Origin: Bacteroidota bacterium
GTDB taxonomy: Bacteria > Bacteroidota > Bacteroidia > NS11-12g > UBA955
DNA: 53,172 nt
Assembly (NCBI GenBank): GCA_027490055.1
Contig: JAIXYV010000036.1
Span: 1 to 53,172 of the forward strand
Direction of reading: 5' to 3'
Shown in pieces: positions 40,885 through 49,825 of this stretch. Every line of letters begins with the position of its first letter. Position 1 is the first letter of the stretch. Both the position numbers and the translations under genes were made by a program. The notes under the pieces are model-generated. The model was not told where the DNA came from. It was given only the letters and a program-made list of their open reading frames with translations, and did not search any database.

Positions 40885-42009
40885 TTGAAAAAAAATACTC
40901 CTGACTACAACCATGAACTACCATACCTCATGGCACTTACCATGATTAATGGTATAGGTAATCACCTGGCCAAACTTCTATATACCCATTGTGGTAGCGC
41001 CAAAGCTGTATTTCAGGAAAAGCTTTCCTTGCTAAAAAAAATACCTGGTATAGGCGCTCTAACTGCTAAAAACATAGTGGCTTTTAACCAGTTTGATGCT
41101 ATTGAAAGTGAATTAAAACTGATTCAAAAACATCACATAAATACTATATTGTACTTCGACGATGCATACCCTAAAAGACTTAAAGAAATTGAAGATAGTC
41201 CTCTGGTTCTTTTTTCAAAAGGGAAGGCTTCCTTGGATACTTCACGGATGCTGGCTGTAGTCGGTACCCGTAACGCAACGTCTTACGGAAAACAATTCAC
41301 CGACGAACTGATTGAAGCCCTTAAACCCTATAACACAACCATCGTCAGTGGTCTGGCTTACGGCACAGATACGAATGTTCACAAAGCTTGTTTAAAAAAT
41401 AATATCCCAACTATCGGTGTCATGGGCCACGGTTTCTCTACTATCTATCCGGGTGTCAATCGCAAACTGGCTGCTGATATGCTTCAGGATGGTGCACTTC
41501 TTACCGAGTTTAAATACAATACCCCGGGCACTAAAGAAAACTTCCCTCGCAGAAACAGAATAGTCGCCGCCATGTGCGATGCCGTTATCGTTGTTGAAAG
41601 TGGTAGCAAGGGTGGTAGTATGATTACTGCCGATCTGGCGAATCAATATAACCGCGATGTCTTTGCTTTGCCGGGTAAAATAACCGATACCTACAGTCTG
41701 GGTTGCAACCGTCTTATCAGTCAGCATCAGGCTGCTATAGTCGACTCAGTCTCTGGAATGATTAGCCTCCTGGGGTACGATTCTGTCACTAAACCTGCTG
41801 CTGCAAACAATCTGCAATTGCTCTTGTCTCTCAATCAGGATGAAACCCAAATTGTCAATGTGCTGAAATCTGGTGATGCTGGAATTGATCAGTTGTATTA
41901 TGCAACGGGACTGCCAATGACTAAGCTGGCCTTTCTCTTACTGGATCTCGAATTCAGAGGTGTTTTAAGAAACCTGCCAGGTAAAATTTATCAGCTCTGT
42001 GCCTGTTGA
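40885..42009 (+). CDS. dprA: DNA-processing protein DprA
   Basis: A ~374-residue RecA loader for incoming single-stranded DNA in natural transformation. Features are an N-terminal HhH/SAM-like domain (MALTMINGIGNHLAKLLY ... LKKIPGIGALTAKN) and the Rossmann-like core: AVVGTRNATSYGKQFTDEL, TTIVSGLAYGTDTNVHKAC, GVMGHGFSTIYP and NFPRRNRIVAAMCDAVIVVE, then a C-terminal DML1-like helical domain. I place the start at the TTG 40885 because the ORF-track start lies in the -7 box; alternatives are CTG 40870 and ATG 40930. Confidence 0.93.
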   Translation: MKKNTPDYNHELPYLMALTMINGIGNHLAKLLYTHCGSAKAVFQEKLSLLKKIPGIGALTAKNIVAFNQFDAIESELKLIQKHHINTILYFDDAYPKRLKEIEDSPLVLFSKGKASLDTSRMLAVVGTRNATSYGKQFTDELIEALKPYNTTIVSGLAYGTDTNVHKACLKNNIPTIGVMGHGFSTIYPGVNRKLAADMLQDGALLTEFKYNTPGTKENFPRRNRIVAAMCDAVIVVESGSKGGSMITADLANQYNRDVFALPGKITDTYSLGCNRLISQHQAAIVDSVSGMISLLGYDSVTKPAAANNLQLLLSLNQDETQIVNVLKSGDAGIDQLYYATGLPMTKLAFLLLDLEFRGVLRNLPGKIYQLCAC

Positions 42010-42076
42010 GGTTTGTCGTTTAACCGTCAAATTTATATTTATCTCGATTAGCCGTCTAGGGTTAGCTTATTTCTTT

Positions 42077-42084
42077 TATATTTG
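42077..42084 (+). promoter_or_regulatory. -7 box TATATTTG of the DPP III-like gene
   Basis: Exact TAnnTTTG match 10 bases before the ATG at 42095. Confidence 0.5.
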
Positions 42085-42094
42085 AAGTTTGAAT

Positions 42095-43744
42095 ATGAAA
42101 AGTATCATTCTAAGCTTGTCTTTTATTTGCACAACTGCAATCTTCGCAGCTAAACCTGTAGATTCTATTGCCCTAAAACTGGCCACCTATAAAAAAGTAA
42201 AATTAACTTCCGATCTCTCTAAGCTGGGTCCGGAAGAAAGAGAAGGTGTTAAATTGCTCATTAGAGCCGCTGAAATGGTTGATATGGCTTTTCGCGCTCA
42301 GGCTTACGGTTCTAATTTTGCCGTTGACACGGTGATGGATTCGGAAATCGTTCAGTTCATGCAGATCAATTATGGCCCGTGGGACCGTTTGGATAATAAC
42401 AAACCATTTGTGAAAGGTGCCGGCGTGAAACCTCCAGGAGCAAATTTCTATCCTACCGATATGAGACAATCGGAGTTTGATAGCTTAAATGATCCCAGAA
42501 AAAACAGTCCGTATACCATTATTGTCCGAGAAGATGGTCAACTGAAAGTTGTTCCGTATTCTGAAGCCTATGTTCAGTTTCTCAGAGAAGCTTCACAATC
42601 GCTTAGAGTTGCAGCAGATTTCTTTAAAGACTCAATGTTCAGCTTGTACCTGCGCAGCAGAGCTGAAGCACTTATGACAGATAACTACGATGCCAGTGAT
42701 CGTCTGTGGCTGGATATGAAAACCAATAGATTTGATATCATTATTGGTCCGATCGAAACCTATGAAGATAAACTCTATGGTATTAAAACAGCTTTTGAAG
42801 CGTATGTCTTGGTGAAAGATATGGAGTGGAGTCAGCGTCTTGAAAAGTATATCGCTTACCTGCCTGAACTGCAAAAAGGCTTACCAGTCGACAATAAATA
42901 CAAAGAAGAACTAGCCGGTTCAAGCAGCCAGCTAAATGCTTACGATATCATCTATTATGCGGGAGATTGTAACTCAGGTAGCAAAACCATCGCGGTAAAT
43001 CTACCAAATGATGAAAAACTGCAAGCCGAAAAAGGAACTCGCAGAAGTCAGTTTAAAAACACAATTAAATCAAAGTTTGATTTTATCATGTTGCCAATTG
43101 CTGGCGAACTTGTGGCGCCTGAACAAAGAAAGCACGTTACCTTTAATGCCTTTTTCTCTAATACCATGTTCCATGAAGTGGCGCACGGTCTGGGTGTTAA
43201 AAACACTGTCAATGGTAAAGGTACAGTGCAGCAAGCCTTAGGTGCGCACTACAGCGCCCTTGAAGAAGGTAAAGCAGATATCCTCGGTCTGTATATGATC
43301 ACTCAGTTGTATAACAAGAAAGTGCTTACCGATGGCGAGCTCATGGATTATTACGTGACGTTTATGGCTGGTATTTTCCGCTCTGTTAGATTCGGTGCAG
43401 CAAGTGCGCACGGTCAGGCAAACATGATTCGCTTTAATTATTTCCTGGATAATGGTGCTTTTGTTAAAGACCCTAAATCAGGTTTTTACAAAGTGGATTT
43501 TGAGAAAATGCAAAAAGCTATGAACAGTCTTAGTGCATTGATTCTTGAGCTTCAGGGCAACGGCGATCTTGAAGGGGTTAAAAAACTCATTGCAGATATG
43601 GGTTCTATCCGTCCTGAACTTCAGAAAGATCTCAATAAATTGACTAGTAAAAATATTCCTGTCGACCTGGTGTTCGAGCAAGGTGCAGAAGTTCTGGAAC
43701 TCAACAAACCTGCAGAAATAGAGATGCCTAACGCTAAACCATAA
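42095..43744 (+). CDS. Dipeptidyl-peptidase III-like (M49) zinc metallopeptidase, exported
   Basis: A 549-residue protein with signal peptide MKSIILSLSFICTTAIFA (I use the ATG 42095). Its C-terminal half has the zinc site HEVAHGLGVKN near residue 360 with the second motif EEGKADILGLYM near 390, both of the kind found in M49 peptidases; the family's classic HEXXGH is replaced by HEXXH with a Gly after it. The N-terminal half (residues about 40-330) is a helical domain seen in Bacteroidetes relatives. It may release dipeptides from periplasmic peptides; the exact activity is inferred. Confidence 0.82.
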   Translation: MKSIILSLSFICTTAIFAAKPVDSIALKLATYKKVKLTSDLSKLGPEEREGVKLLIRAAEMVDMAFRAQAYGSNFAVDTVMDSEIVQFMQINYGPWDRLDNNKPFVKGAGVKPPGANFYPTDMRQSEFDSLNDPRKNSPYTIIVREDGQLKVVPYSEAYVQFLREASQSLRVAADFFKDSMFSLYLRSRAEALMTDNYDASDRLWLDMKTNRFDIIIGPIETYEDKLYGIKTAFEAYVLVKDMEWSQRLEKYIAYLPELQKGLPVDNKYKEELAGSSSQLNAYDIIYYAGDCNSGSKTIAVNLPNDEKLQAEKGTRRSQFKNTIKSKFDFIMLPIAGELVAPEQRKHVTFNAFFSNTMFHEVAHGLGVKNTVNGKGTVQQALGAHYSALEEGKADILGLYMITQLYNKKVLTDGELMDYYVTFMAGIFRSVRFGAASAHGQANMIRFNYFLDNGAFVKDPKSGFYKVDFEKMQKAMNSLSALILELQGNGDLEGVKKLIADMGSIRPELQKDLNKLTSKNIPVDLVFEQGAEVLELNKPAEIEMPNAKP

Positions 43745-43778
43745 TTTGGCACAATATTTCCTATAATTCTGCGTATAC

Positions 43779-45884
43779 ATGTTAAATCAAAATCTGATGA
43801 GAAAAATCAAATATTCCCTAATGTTATTGCCGGCCTTTGTTTTATTAACTCTGGCCTTCTGTTTTAGACAAGATACTTCTGACAACGAAGGTACCCTCTC
43901 TCAAACTATTGTTGAAGTACTAGAAAATTATCACTACGAACCAAAGCTAATCAACGATAAATTCTCTAAAGAGTTATTCGATCTTTACCTTAAACGTTTG
44001 GATAGCGATAAACGTTTCTTTTTAAAAGCCGATATTGATTCTTTAAAGAAATATGAACTGGCGTTAGACGACCAGGCTAAAGAAGGCAGATACCAGTTTT
44101 TTGATGTTGTGAATGCGATGCATCTCTCCAGAGTTGCAAGAGCAGAAGTCTATTACAAAGAGTTTCTGGCTAAACCATTTGATTTTAAAACCAACGAATA
44201 TCTGGATTTTGATGAAGAACACCCTGTATACCTAAACACAGATGCTGAATTGAAAGAGTTCTGGCGCAAAAATTTAAAACGTCAGGTGCTCGAAAGACTC
44301 TCTTCTAAAATGGATATTCAGGAAAGAGCTCAGACCAAAAAAGATACCTTCGTAAAAATCAAACCATACGATACCCTCGAACTGGAAGCGAGAAAAGAGG
44401 TGCTTAAAAATCACACCGATTGGTTCTCGCGTTTGAAAAAATTTGATAAGAAAGATAAACTCAGCATGTATATCAATTGCATGACTGAAATCTTTGATCC
44501 TCATACCAACTACTTCCCGCCCGCTGATAAAGAAAACTTCGATATCCGTATGAGCGGCAAATTAGAAGGTATTGGTGCTCAGCTTCAGGAAAAAGATGGC
44601 TTCCTTAAAGTGGCGTCTATCGTTCCAGGCAGTCCGAGCTACAAACAAGGTCAGCTTAAAGGCGGTGATATCATTCTTAAAGTTGCTCAGGGTGCTGCTG
44701 AACCTGTAGATGTTACCAACATGAAAATTGATGATGCGATCAAGCTTATCAGAGGTAAGAAAGGTACCGAAGTGCGCCTTACTGTTAGAAAACCAGACGA
44801 AACCATCGTCATCATTCCAATCATCAGAGATGTGGTTGTCATGGAAGATACGTATGCCAAATCTATGATCATCGAGAAAGACGGTCAGAAATATGGCTAT
44901 ATCAATTTGCCTAGTTTCTATGTCGATATGAACGATAACAATGGTCGCTCTTGCGCCAATGATGTTGCTGAAGAAATTAAAAAATTAAAACAAGATAAAA
45001 TAAAAGGTATTATCCTCGACCTAAGAAATAATGGTGGTGGATCTCTAGGTGATGTGGTTAAAATGGGTGGTCTGTTTATTGATCAGGGACCAATGTGCCT
45101 GGTTAAACCTCGTCAGTCTTCACCTGAAGTATTGAAAGACAATGATGGTAATGTCCTTTGGGATGGTGCACTCACTATCATGGTAAACGAAAGCAGTGCC
45201 TCTGCTTCTGAAATCCTTGCCGCAGCGATGCAGGATTACAAACGTGCAACTATTATCGGTACACCTACCTTTGGTAAAGGTACTGTGCAAACCTTCTTCG
45301 ATCTGGATCAGGGCATGGGTCGCGCTGATGCCGATAAACTGGGCTCTATCAAAATTACGATTCAGAAATTCTATCGTATCAATGGTGCTACCACCCAGTT
45401 GGTTGGTGTTACTCCCGACGTTATTATTCCTGATCGCTACCGCTACCTGAAATTCGGTGAAAAAGAAAATGAATTTGCTTTGGGTGCCGATAAAATCATG
45501 AAAGCACCATACTCTATAACCAGTAACTGGGAAAGTAAAATTAAAAACTCTGCTGTTAAAAGTGATAAACGTATCAAGGAAAATTCGCTCTTCCAGGAAA
45601 TAGAAGTCTTTGCTCAGAAAATTGAAAAACTCAACAGCAAAACAAGGTTTACTTTGAACCTGACCGAGTACCGCGAGGAAATCAAACAATCAGAAGCCGA
45701 TAATAAGAAGTATGAAGAAATGATGAAGGGTATTCAAACCCTTAAAGTTTCTAATACATCTAAAGATGATAAGGAAATCAGTAACGATGAAATCAAACGC
45801 AAAGTAAAAGCAGATTGGAATAAATCGTTTGAAAAGGATATCTATATCCAGGAGGCTGTTAACGTTTTAAAAGATTTAAATTGA
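43779..45884 (+). CDS. Carboxy-terminal-processing protease (Prc/Tsp, S41)
   Basis: A 701-residue exported or membrane-anchored protease with an N-terminal hydrophobic segment (YSLMLLPAFVLLTLAFCF), a Prc N-terminal helical domain, a PDZ domain (about residues 255-345: GIGAQLQEKDGFLKVASIVP, GSPSYKQGQLKGGDIIL) and the S41 catalytic part with IILDLRNNGGGSL, the Ser of NESSASASEIL near 470 and the Lys of FGKGTVQTFF near 500. The last part is the DUF3340-type C-terminal domain. It trims C-termini of envelope proteins. A start at ATG 43797 (MRKIKYSLML) is also possible. The methyltransferase gene overlaps its stop by four bases. Confidence 0.93.
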   Translation: MLNQNLMRKIKYSLMLLPAFVLLTLAFCFRQDTSDNEGTLSQTIVEVLENYHYEPKLINDKFSKELFDLYLKRLDSDKRFFLKADIDSLKKYELALDDQAKEGRYQFFDVVNAMHLSRVARAEVYYKEFLAKPFDFKTNEYLDFDEEHPVYLNTDAELKEFWRKNLKRQVLERLSSKMDIQERAQTKKDTFVKIKPYDTLELEARKEVLKNHTDWFSRLKKFDKKDKLSMYINCMTEIFDPHTNYFPPADKENFDIRMSGKLEGIGAQLQEKDGFLKVASIVPGSPSYKQGQLKGGDIILKVAQGAAEPVDVTNMKIDDAIKLIRGKKGTEVRLTVRKPDETIVIIPIIRDVVVMEDTYAKSMIIEKDGQKYGYINLPSFYVDMNDNNGRSCANDVAEEIKKLKQDKIKGIILDLRNNGGGSLGDVVKMGGLFIDQGPMCLVKPRQSSPEVLKDNDGNVLWDGALTIMVNESSASASEILAAAMQDYKRATIIGTPTFGKGTVQTFFDLDQGMGRADADKLGSIKITIQKFYRINGATTQLVGVTPDVIIPDRYRYLKFGEKENEFALGADKIMKAPYSITSNWESKIKNSAVKSDKRIKENSLFQEIEVFAQKIEKLNSKTRFTLNLTEYREEIKQSEADNKKYEEMMKGIQTLKVSNTSKDDKEISNDEIKRKVKADWNKSFEKDIYIQEAVNVLKDLN

Positions 45885-46765
45885 TACTGGAATCTATTCA
45901 ACCCTGGGCCGACTACGAACTGATAGATAGTGGTGCCTGCGAAAAACTGGAGCGCTTCGGTAAGTACGTGCTTATCCGTCCTGAACCTCAGGCGCTCTGG
46001 CCAAAACAACTAACTGAAAAGGAGTGGAGCTCAAGAGCACACGCCCGCTTTGTCAGAGATAACAATAAGAAAAGTCACCGCGACAGTAATAACGAAAATG
46101 GTGGATGGCAGTTCTTTAAAACCGTGCCAGCGTCATGGGAAATTCAATATGCGCCGCTGAATCTTAAACTTAAATTGTCCTGCACCTCTTTTGGTCACCT
46201 CGGCGTCTTTGTAGAACAAGTCACTAACTGGCATTTTTTTGATGAACAAGTTAGGCGCATTGGCAATACACCAAAGGTCTTAAACCTGTTTGCTTATACC
46301 GGTGCCGCAAGTATTGTGGCTGCTCAGGCAGGTGCCGAAGTAACGCACCTCGACGCTGTCAGAAATGTGGTTACCTGGGCCAACGAAAACAAACAACTCT
46401 CTAAAGCACCAGAAATTAGATGGCTGGTCGAAGATGCGCTTAAATTCGTTAAACGCCAGGCTAAAAAAGGCAATCTCTATCAAGGTATAATTTTAGATCC
46501 TCCGGCTTATGGAAGAGGTCCTGATGGCGAAAAATGGGTGCTCGAAGATCAGATAGATGAACTAATGTTTTACAGCGCGCAAATTACTGATCCAAATGCA
46601 CATTTTGCTTTGTTGAATTTGTATAGCATGGGACTAAGTGGCAGCATCGGTGTGAACCTCTTTAAAGCCCACTTTAAAACCCAGGCCCAATGGGGTGAGT
46701 GTCTTGTACCTTCCACTGCTGGCCTGGATCTACCGCTCTGTACCTGGGTGAGATCGGTTAAATAA
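45881..46765 (+). CDS. Class I SAM-dependent methyltransferase, RlmI/RlmK-like
   Basis: A 294-residue Rossmann methyltransferase: NLFAYTGAASIVAAQAGAEV (SAM-binding loop I), THLDAVRNVVTWANENKQLS, and the catalytic GIILDPPAYGRGPDGEKW. The DPPAYGRGP motif and overall layout match the RlmI/RlmK/YccW type 23S rRNA m5C/m2G methyltransferases, but no PUA domain is evident. It starts with a TTG in the TTGA overlap with the protease gene, so they are linked. The rRNA target is inferred, not proved. Confidence 0.85.
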   Translation: MILESIQPWADYELIDSGACEKLERFGKYVLIRPEPQALWPKQLTEKEWSSRAHARFVRDNNKKSHRDSNNENGGWQFFKTVPASWEIQYAPLNLKLKLSCTSFGHLGVFVEQVTNWHFFDEQVRRIGNTPKVLNLFAYTGAASIVAAQAGAEVTHLDAVRNVVTWANENKQLSKAPEIRWLVEDALKFVKRQAKKGNLYQGIILDPPAYGRGPDGEKWVLEDQIDELMFYSAQITDPNAHFALLNLYSMGLSGSIGVNLFKAHFKTQAQWGECLVPSTAGLDLPLCTWVRSVK

Positions 46766-46794
46766 TCAGTTTTCAATTTATCAATTCTCTGTTT

Positions 46795-46847
46795 ATGAGA
46801 TGAATTATGATTCGCATCATAGGGAATCATGACTGCTCTCATCTTTT
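46795..46847 (+). terminator. Possible terminator after the methyltransferase gene
   Basis: Two nested stems: outer ATGAGA / TCTCAT and inner ATGATTC / GAATCAT, followed by CTTTTT. Weaker than the other terminators here, but correctly placed 30 bases after the stop. Confidence 0.55.
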
Positions 46848-46894
46848 TATAACTTTTAAAGGTTCAATTTTGATGTATAAATATTTTAATCGTT

Positions 46895-47272
46895 ATGAAA
46901 GAATCAATTGCAAAAATCCACAACCTATGTGAAGACTGGAAAAGAGAACTTAAGTTCTTTAAAGATGAAATTCCTTTACTGAGAAAAAGACTGGATGAAG
47001 TGGTCTCTAAAAATACCGCGACTGAAATCCTGCAGGAAGTTGAACACTTCGAAAATAAATTCAGAATTCTGTCAACGCATGTCGACGAATTACTGCATGA
47101 TATTACTATCAAAACGGATGAGTTAAATGCACAAGCTGCTTCTCAGGCAAAATACATTAATGTTAAAATGTTTGATGCAGATACAGTTTTAGAAGACTTA
47201 ATGCTCGCCACTTCGAAAGATTTTCACGAAACTAAAAACAGTTACTATAAGTTCCTGTCTAAAGTGATGTAA
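46895..47272 (+). CDS. Hypothetical coiled-coil protein
   Basis: A 125-residue, almost wholly helical protein. Heptad-like runs are seen in LCEDWKRELKFFKDEIPLLRKRL and ILQEVEHFENKFRILSTHVDELLHDI. There is no signal peptide or helix long enough to span a membrane. I do not recognise the family. It is an isolated plus-strand gene, ending exactly where the convergent kdsA stop starts (TAATTA). Confidence 0.75.
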   Translation: MKESIAKIHNLCEDWKRELKFFKDEIPLLRKRLDEVVSKNTATEILQEVEHFENKFRILSTHVDELLHDITIKTDELNAQAASQAKYINVKMFDADTVLEDLMLATSKDFHETKNSYYKFLSKVM

Positions 47273-48085
47273 TTACAAAATGGCGCGACGAATCTTTAAT
47301 AGTTTTTCCATTAAAGGTTCCAGAAGATCAATCTGCAACATGTTGGCGCCATCACTCAATGCCTGCGATGGTCGTGGATGGGTTTCTATAAACAACCCAT
47401 CTGCGCCCGTTGCTATGGCTGCCTTTGCTATCGTCTCAATCATCTCTGGTAATCCTCCCGTTACACCTGAACTCTGGTTAGGTTGCTGTAAACTATGTGT
47501 GATGTCCATAATCACCGGATAACCGGTCTTCTTCATCCAGGTAATATTCCTGAAATCGACAATCATATCCTGGTACCCAAACATATTACCTCTGTCCGTT
47601 AACAGGATGTTATGGTTGCCACTGTCTACCACTTTCTGGGCCGCATGATTCATGGCACCAGCTGCCGCAAACTGTCCCTTTTTTATGTTGACGAATTTAC
47701 CTGTATTGGCTGCCGCTACTAATAAATCAGTCTGTCTGAATAAGAAAGCCGGTATCTGTAAAACATCTACATATTGAGCGGCTATTGCTGCTTCATGCGC
47801 TTCGTGTATATCCGTTACTGTTGGTACATTGTAGTGCTTGCCAACTTTCTGAAGTATCTCCAGCGCTTTCTCATCGCCAATGCCGGTAAATGAATCTAAT
47901 CTCGAACGGTTGGCTTTTCTGTATGATCCTTTAAATACCCATGGAATCTCCAATCTGTTGCTGATGTCGTTTATTTTATCTGCTATTTCAAAAGCAATGT
48001 CTTCGCCTTCAATGGCGCATGGACCAGCTAAAATGAAAAAGTTGTTGGATTGGGTATGTTTTAAATTTGGAATTTGTGGAATCAT
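47273..48085 (-). CDS. kdsA: 3-deoxy-8-phosphooctulonate synthase
   Basis: KdsA, 270 residues, condenses arabinose-5-phosphate with phosphoenolpyruvate to give Kdo-8-phosphate, for the inner core of lipopolysaccharide. Signatures: NFFILAGPCAIEGED, WVFKGSYRKANRSRLDSFTG, DIHEAHEAAIAAQYVDVLQIPAFL, NIKKGQFAAAGAMNHAAQK, and the C-terminal LFIETHPRPSQALSDGANML. No kdsB or kdsC is adjacent. It has its own -7 box (48094-48101). The stop touches the stop of the coiled-coil gene. Confidence 0.97.
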   Translation of the reverse strand: MIPQIPNLKHTQSNNFFILAGPCAIEGEDIAFEIADKINDISNRLEIPWVFKGSYRKANRSRLDSFTGIGDEKALEILQKVGKHYNVPTVTDIHEAHEAAIAAQYVDVLQIPAFLFRQTDLLVAAANTGKFVNIKKGQFAAAGAMNHAAQKVVDSGNHNILLTDRGNMFGYQDMIVDFRNITWMKKTGYPVIMDITHSLQQPNQSSGVTGGLPEMIETIAKAAIATGADGLFIETHPRPSQALSDGANMLQIDLLEPLMEKLLKIRRAIL

Positions 48086-48093
48086 TTCGTGTT

Positions 48094-48101
48094 CAAAATT
48101 A
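48094..48101 (-). promoter_or_regulatory. -7 box TAATTTTG of kdsA
   Basis: Exact TAnnTTTG match on the minus strand, eight bases before the kdsA ATG and within the 30-base gap after the S8 protease stop, so kdsA need not depend on the protease operon. Confidence 0.55.
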
Positions 48102-48115
48102 CAATAAAATTATAT

Positions 48116-49825
48116 CTAAGAGGACTTCGAAACAAAAAATCTCTGTTTAGTGCCTGATTCTGTATGTATCTCCAGAATGCATTTCATCGCATCCCGTTTA
48201 TCTTTTCTTAATGTGGTTGAGTTGATCATGTCAAACCATTGATCATCTCTCAACCATTCGCCTTTCTCCAAATGATAGGTTTTAGAACTCAGTTTTTTAT
48301 AACGCTTCTTGTCTTTGTACATGACACTGATTTTAACCTTCTGTTTCATGCTGCTTTTCATAATCACAGTGGTATACCTGGCTAAGGTTACTGTAGATGA
48401 TGATGGTATGAAATCGTATTCGAAATCTCTGCCGGATACTCTTACATAGCACAAGTCCATATCAGGTAGGCCGTTTCCCATCAAGGTGTCTGAATTTTGA
48501 AAGTGTGTGGCGCTTAATTTAATGGCTGATTTTAATGAATCAATCGCAACTAATGGAAAGGCTTGCATGAGGCAGGCTAAGGCTCCTGCAAAAATTGGCG
48601 TGGCATAAGAGGTGCCATTGCCAGGATAAAAGCCATTGTGAGAGGCTATTGTTACGCGCTGTCCTGGCGCCATAAAATCGGGCTTTACGCTGCCATTGTT
48701 AATGCCTTCAGAACTGAAAGAGGCTTTGTTTCCGTCGTGGTCGCATGCCCCGATAGCAAATACGCCTGTGGCATCTGCAGGTGTTCCAATCTTGCGCCAT
48801 TTTCCCTGTCCTTCGTTGCCGGCACTGCAAACTACCGCCATGCCAGTAGCATTGGCAATGTTAGCACCTCTGGCAATAATGGTAGAATGTCCATCAAGTT
48901 CATTATACGTATGGTTCAATGCTGGATTGTCGAATGTATGATAACCTACAGAGGCAATGATCATGTCTGCGCCACAACTGTCTGCAAATTCTGCGGCAAA
49001 CACCCACTTCAATTCTTCTAAAGGATATTCCTGTGAAGCAATTTCAGTTCGCAAAAGCATATAATCGGCTAATGGCGCTGAACCTATGTATGAGTTAGGA
49101 TTAAATGTCTTCATGAAGCTTAATACTTTGGCGCCATGAGCATCGTCTTCCCACACACTGTTGTCGCCATCTACAAAATCTTTGATGATGGTGCCAGGCT
49201 GCAGAAGGTCTTCCATCCCTTTAACTCGGTAAGCATTAAAAAATCCTGCATCCAGAATAGCAATGCTCATCGTCTGTCCCATATATTTTCGACGATGTAA
49301 GTCAGGCAGTCCAATCATGTTTAACTGCTCGTAACTTTTGTTGTACTGGACTTCAGTGTAAATACTGTCCCAGTTCAATTTTTTTAATTGAATGAGTTCT
49401 GCCGAACGTTTATAGTAATCTGGATCTATTTCTTCAGCAATCTGTTTCGTGCGTTTTTTTATGGTGCCTAAAAATTGGATATCCGAGACAAAAGATTGAT
49501 GCCTGATGTCTCCCAAACTGGCAGATTGATCTAGTATAACTTCTACACCATTTAACCATTTAGATGCCTGCACAACGGTAACACCTCTTAAGACATCAAT
49601 GGCCTGTATGTATGAGTTATTGACAGGTAGATCATTTAAAGTAAATCCAATGCCAAATTTCTGTCTTCTGTCTATCGACTTTACTGACAGGTATTCCCAG
49701 GGCTTATCAGTGGAATACAAACTGTTGTTCTTGTCTTTAAAACTAACAAAATAATGGGAACTTGAATCATTAGCCCAGCAATTAACTGAAACCAAGACTA
49801 ACAATAGGGAAAAACTAAAGCGCAT
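48116..49825 (-). CDS. Exported subtilisin-like serine protease (S8)
   Basis: A 569-residue protein with signal peptide MRFSFSLLLVLVSVNCWAN, a putative propeptide region up to about residue 165, and an S8 catalytic domain. The triad motifs are MSIAILDAGFFNAY (Asp, near residue 190), WEDDAHGAKVLSF (His, near 228) and GTSYATPIFAGAL (Ser, near 402), with the oxyanion Asn in VVCSAGNEG. The Asp motif is DAG instead of the usual D-S/T-G. The C-terminal 130 residues are a beta-rich domain without a T9SS signal. It is 11 bases overlapping the lipoprotein gene upstream. Confidence 0.92.
   Translation of the reverse strand: MRFSFSLLLVLVSVNCWANDSSSHYFVSFKDKNNSLYSTDKPWEYLSVKSIDRRQKFGIGFTLNDLPVNNSYIQAIDVLRGVTVVQASKWLNGVEVILDQSASLGDIRHQSFVSDIQFLGTIKKRTKQIAEEIDPDYYKRSAELIQLKKLNWDSIYTEVQYNKSYEQLNMIGLPDLHRRKYMGQTMSIAILDAGFFNAYRVKGMEDLLQPGTIIKDFVDGDNSVWEDDAHGAKVLSFMKTFNPNSYIGSAPLADYMLLRTEIASQEYPLEELKWVFAAEFADSCGADMIIASVGYHTFDNPALNHTYNELDGHSTIIARGANIANATGMAVVCSAGNEGQGKWRKIGTPADATGVFAIGACDHDGNKASFSSEGINNGSVKPDFMAPGQRVTIASHNGFYPGNGTSYATPIFAGALACLMQAFPLVAIDSLKSAIKLSATHFQNSDTLMGNGLPDMDLCYVRVSGRDFEYDFIPSSSTVTLARYTTVIMKSSMKQKVKISVMYKDKKRYKKLSSKTYHLEKGEWLRDDQWFDMINSTTLRKDKRDAMKCILEIHTESGTKQRFFVSKSS

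Noticed and set aside
45120-45689. 189-codon antisense ORF over the Prc gene
   Set aside because: Overlaps the S41 catalytic core on the other strand; no independent support.
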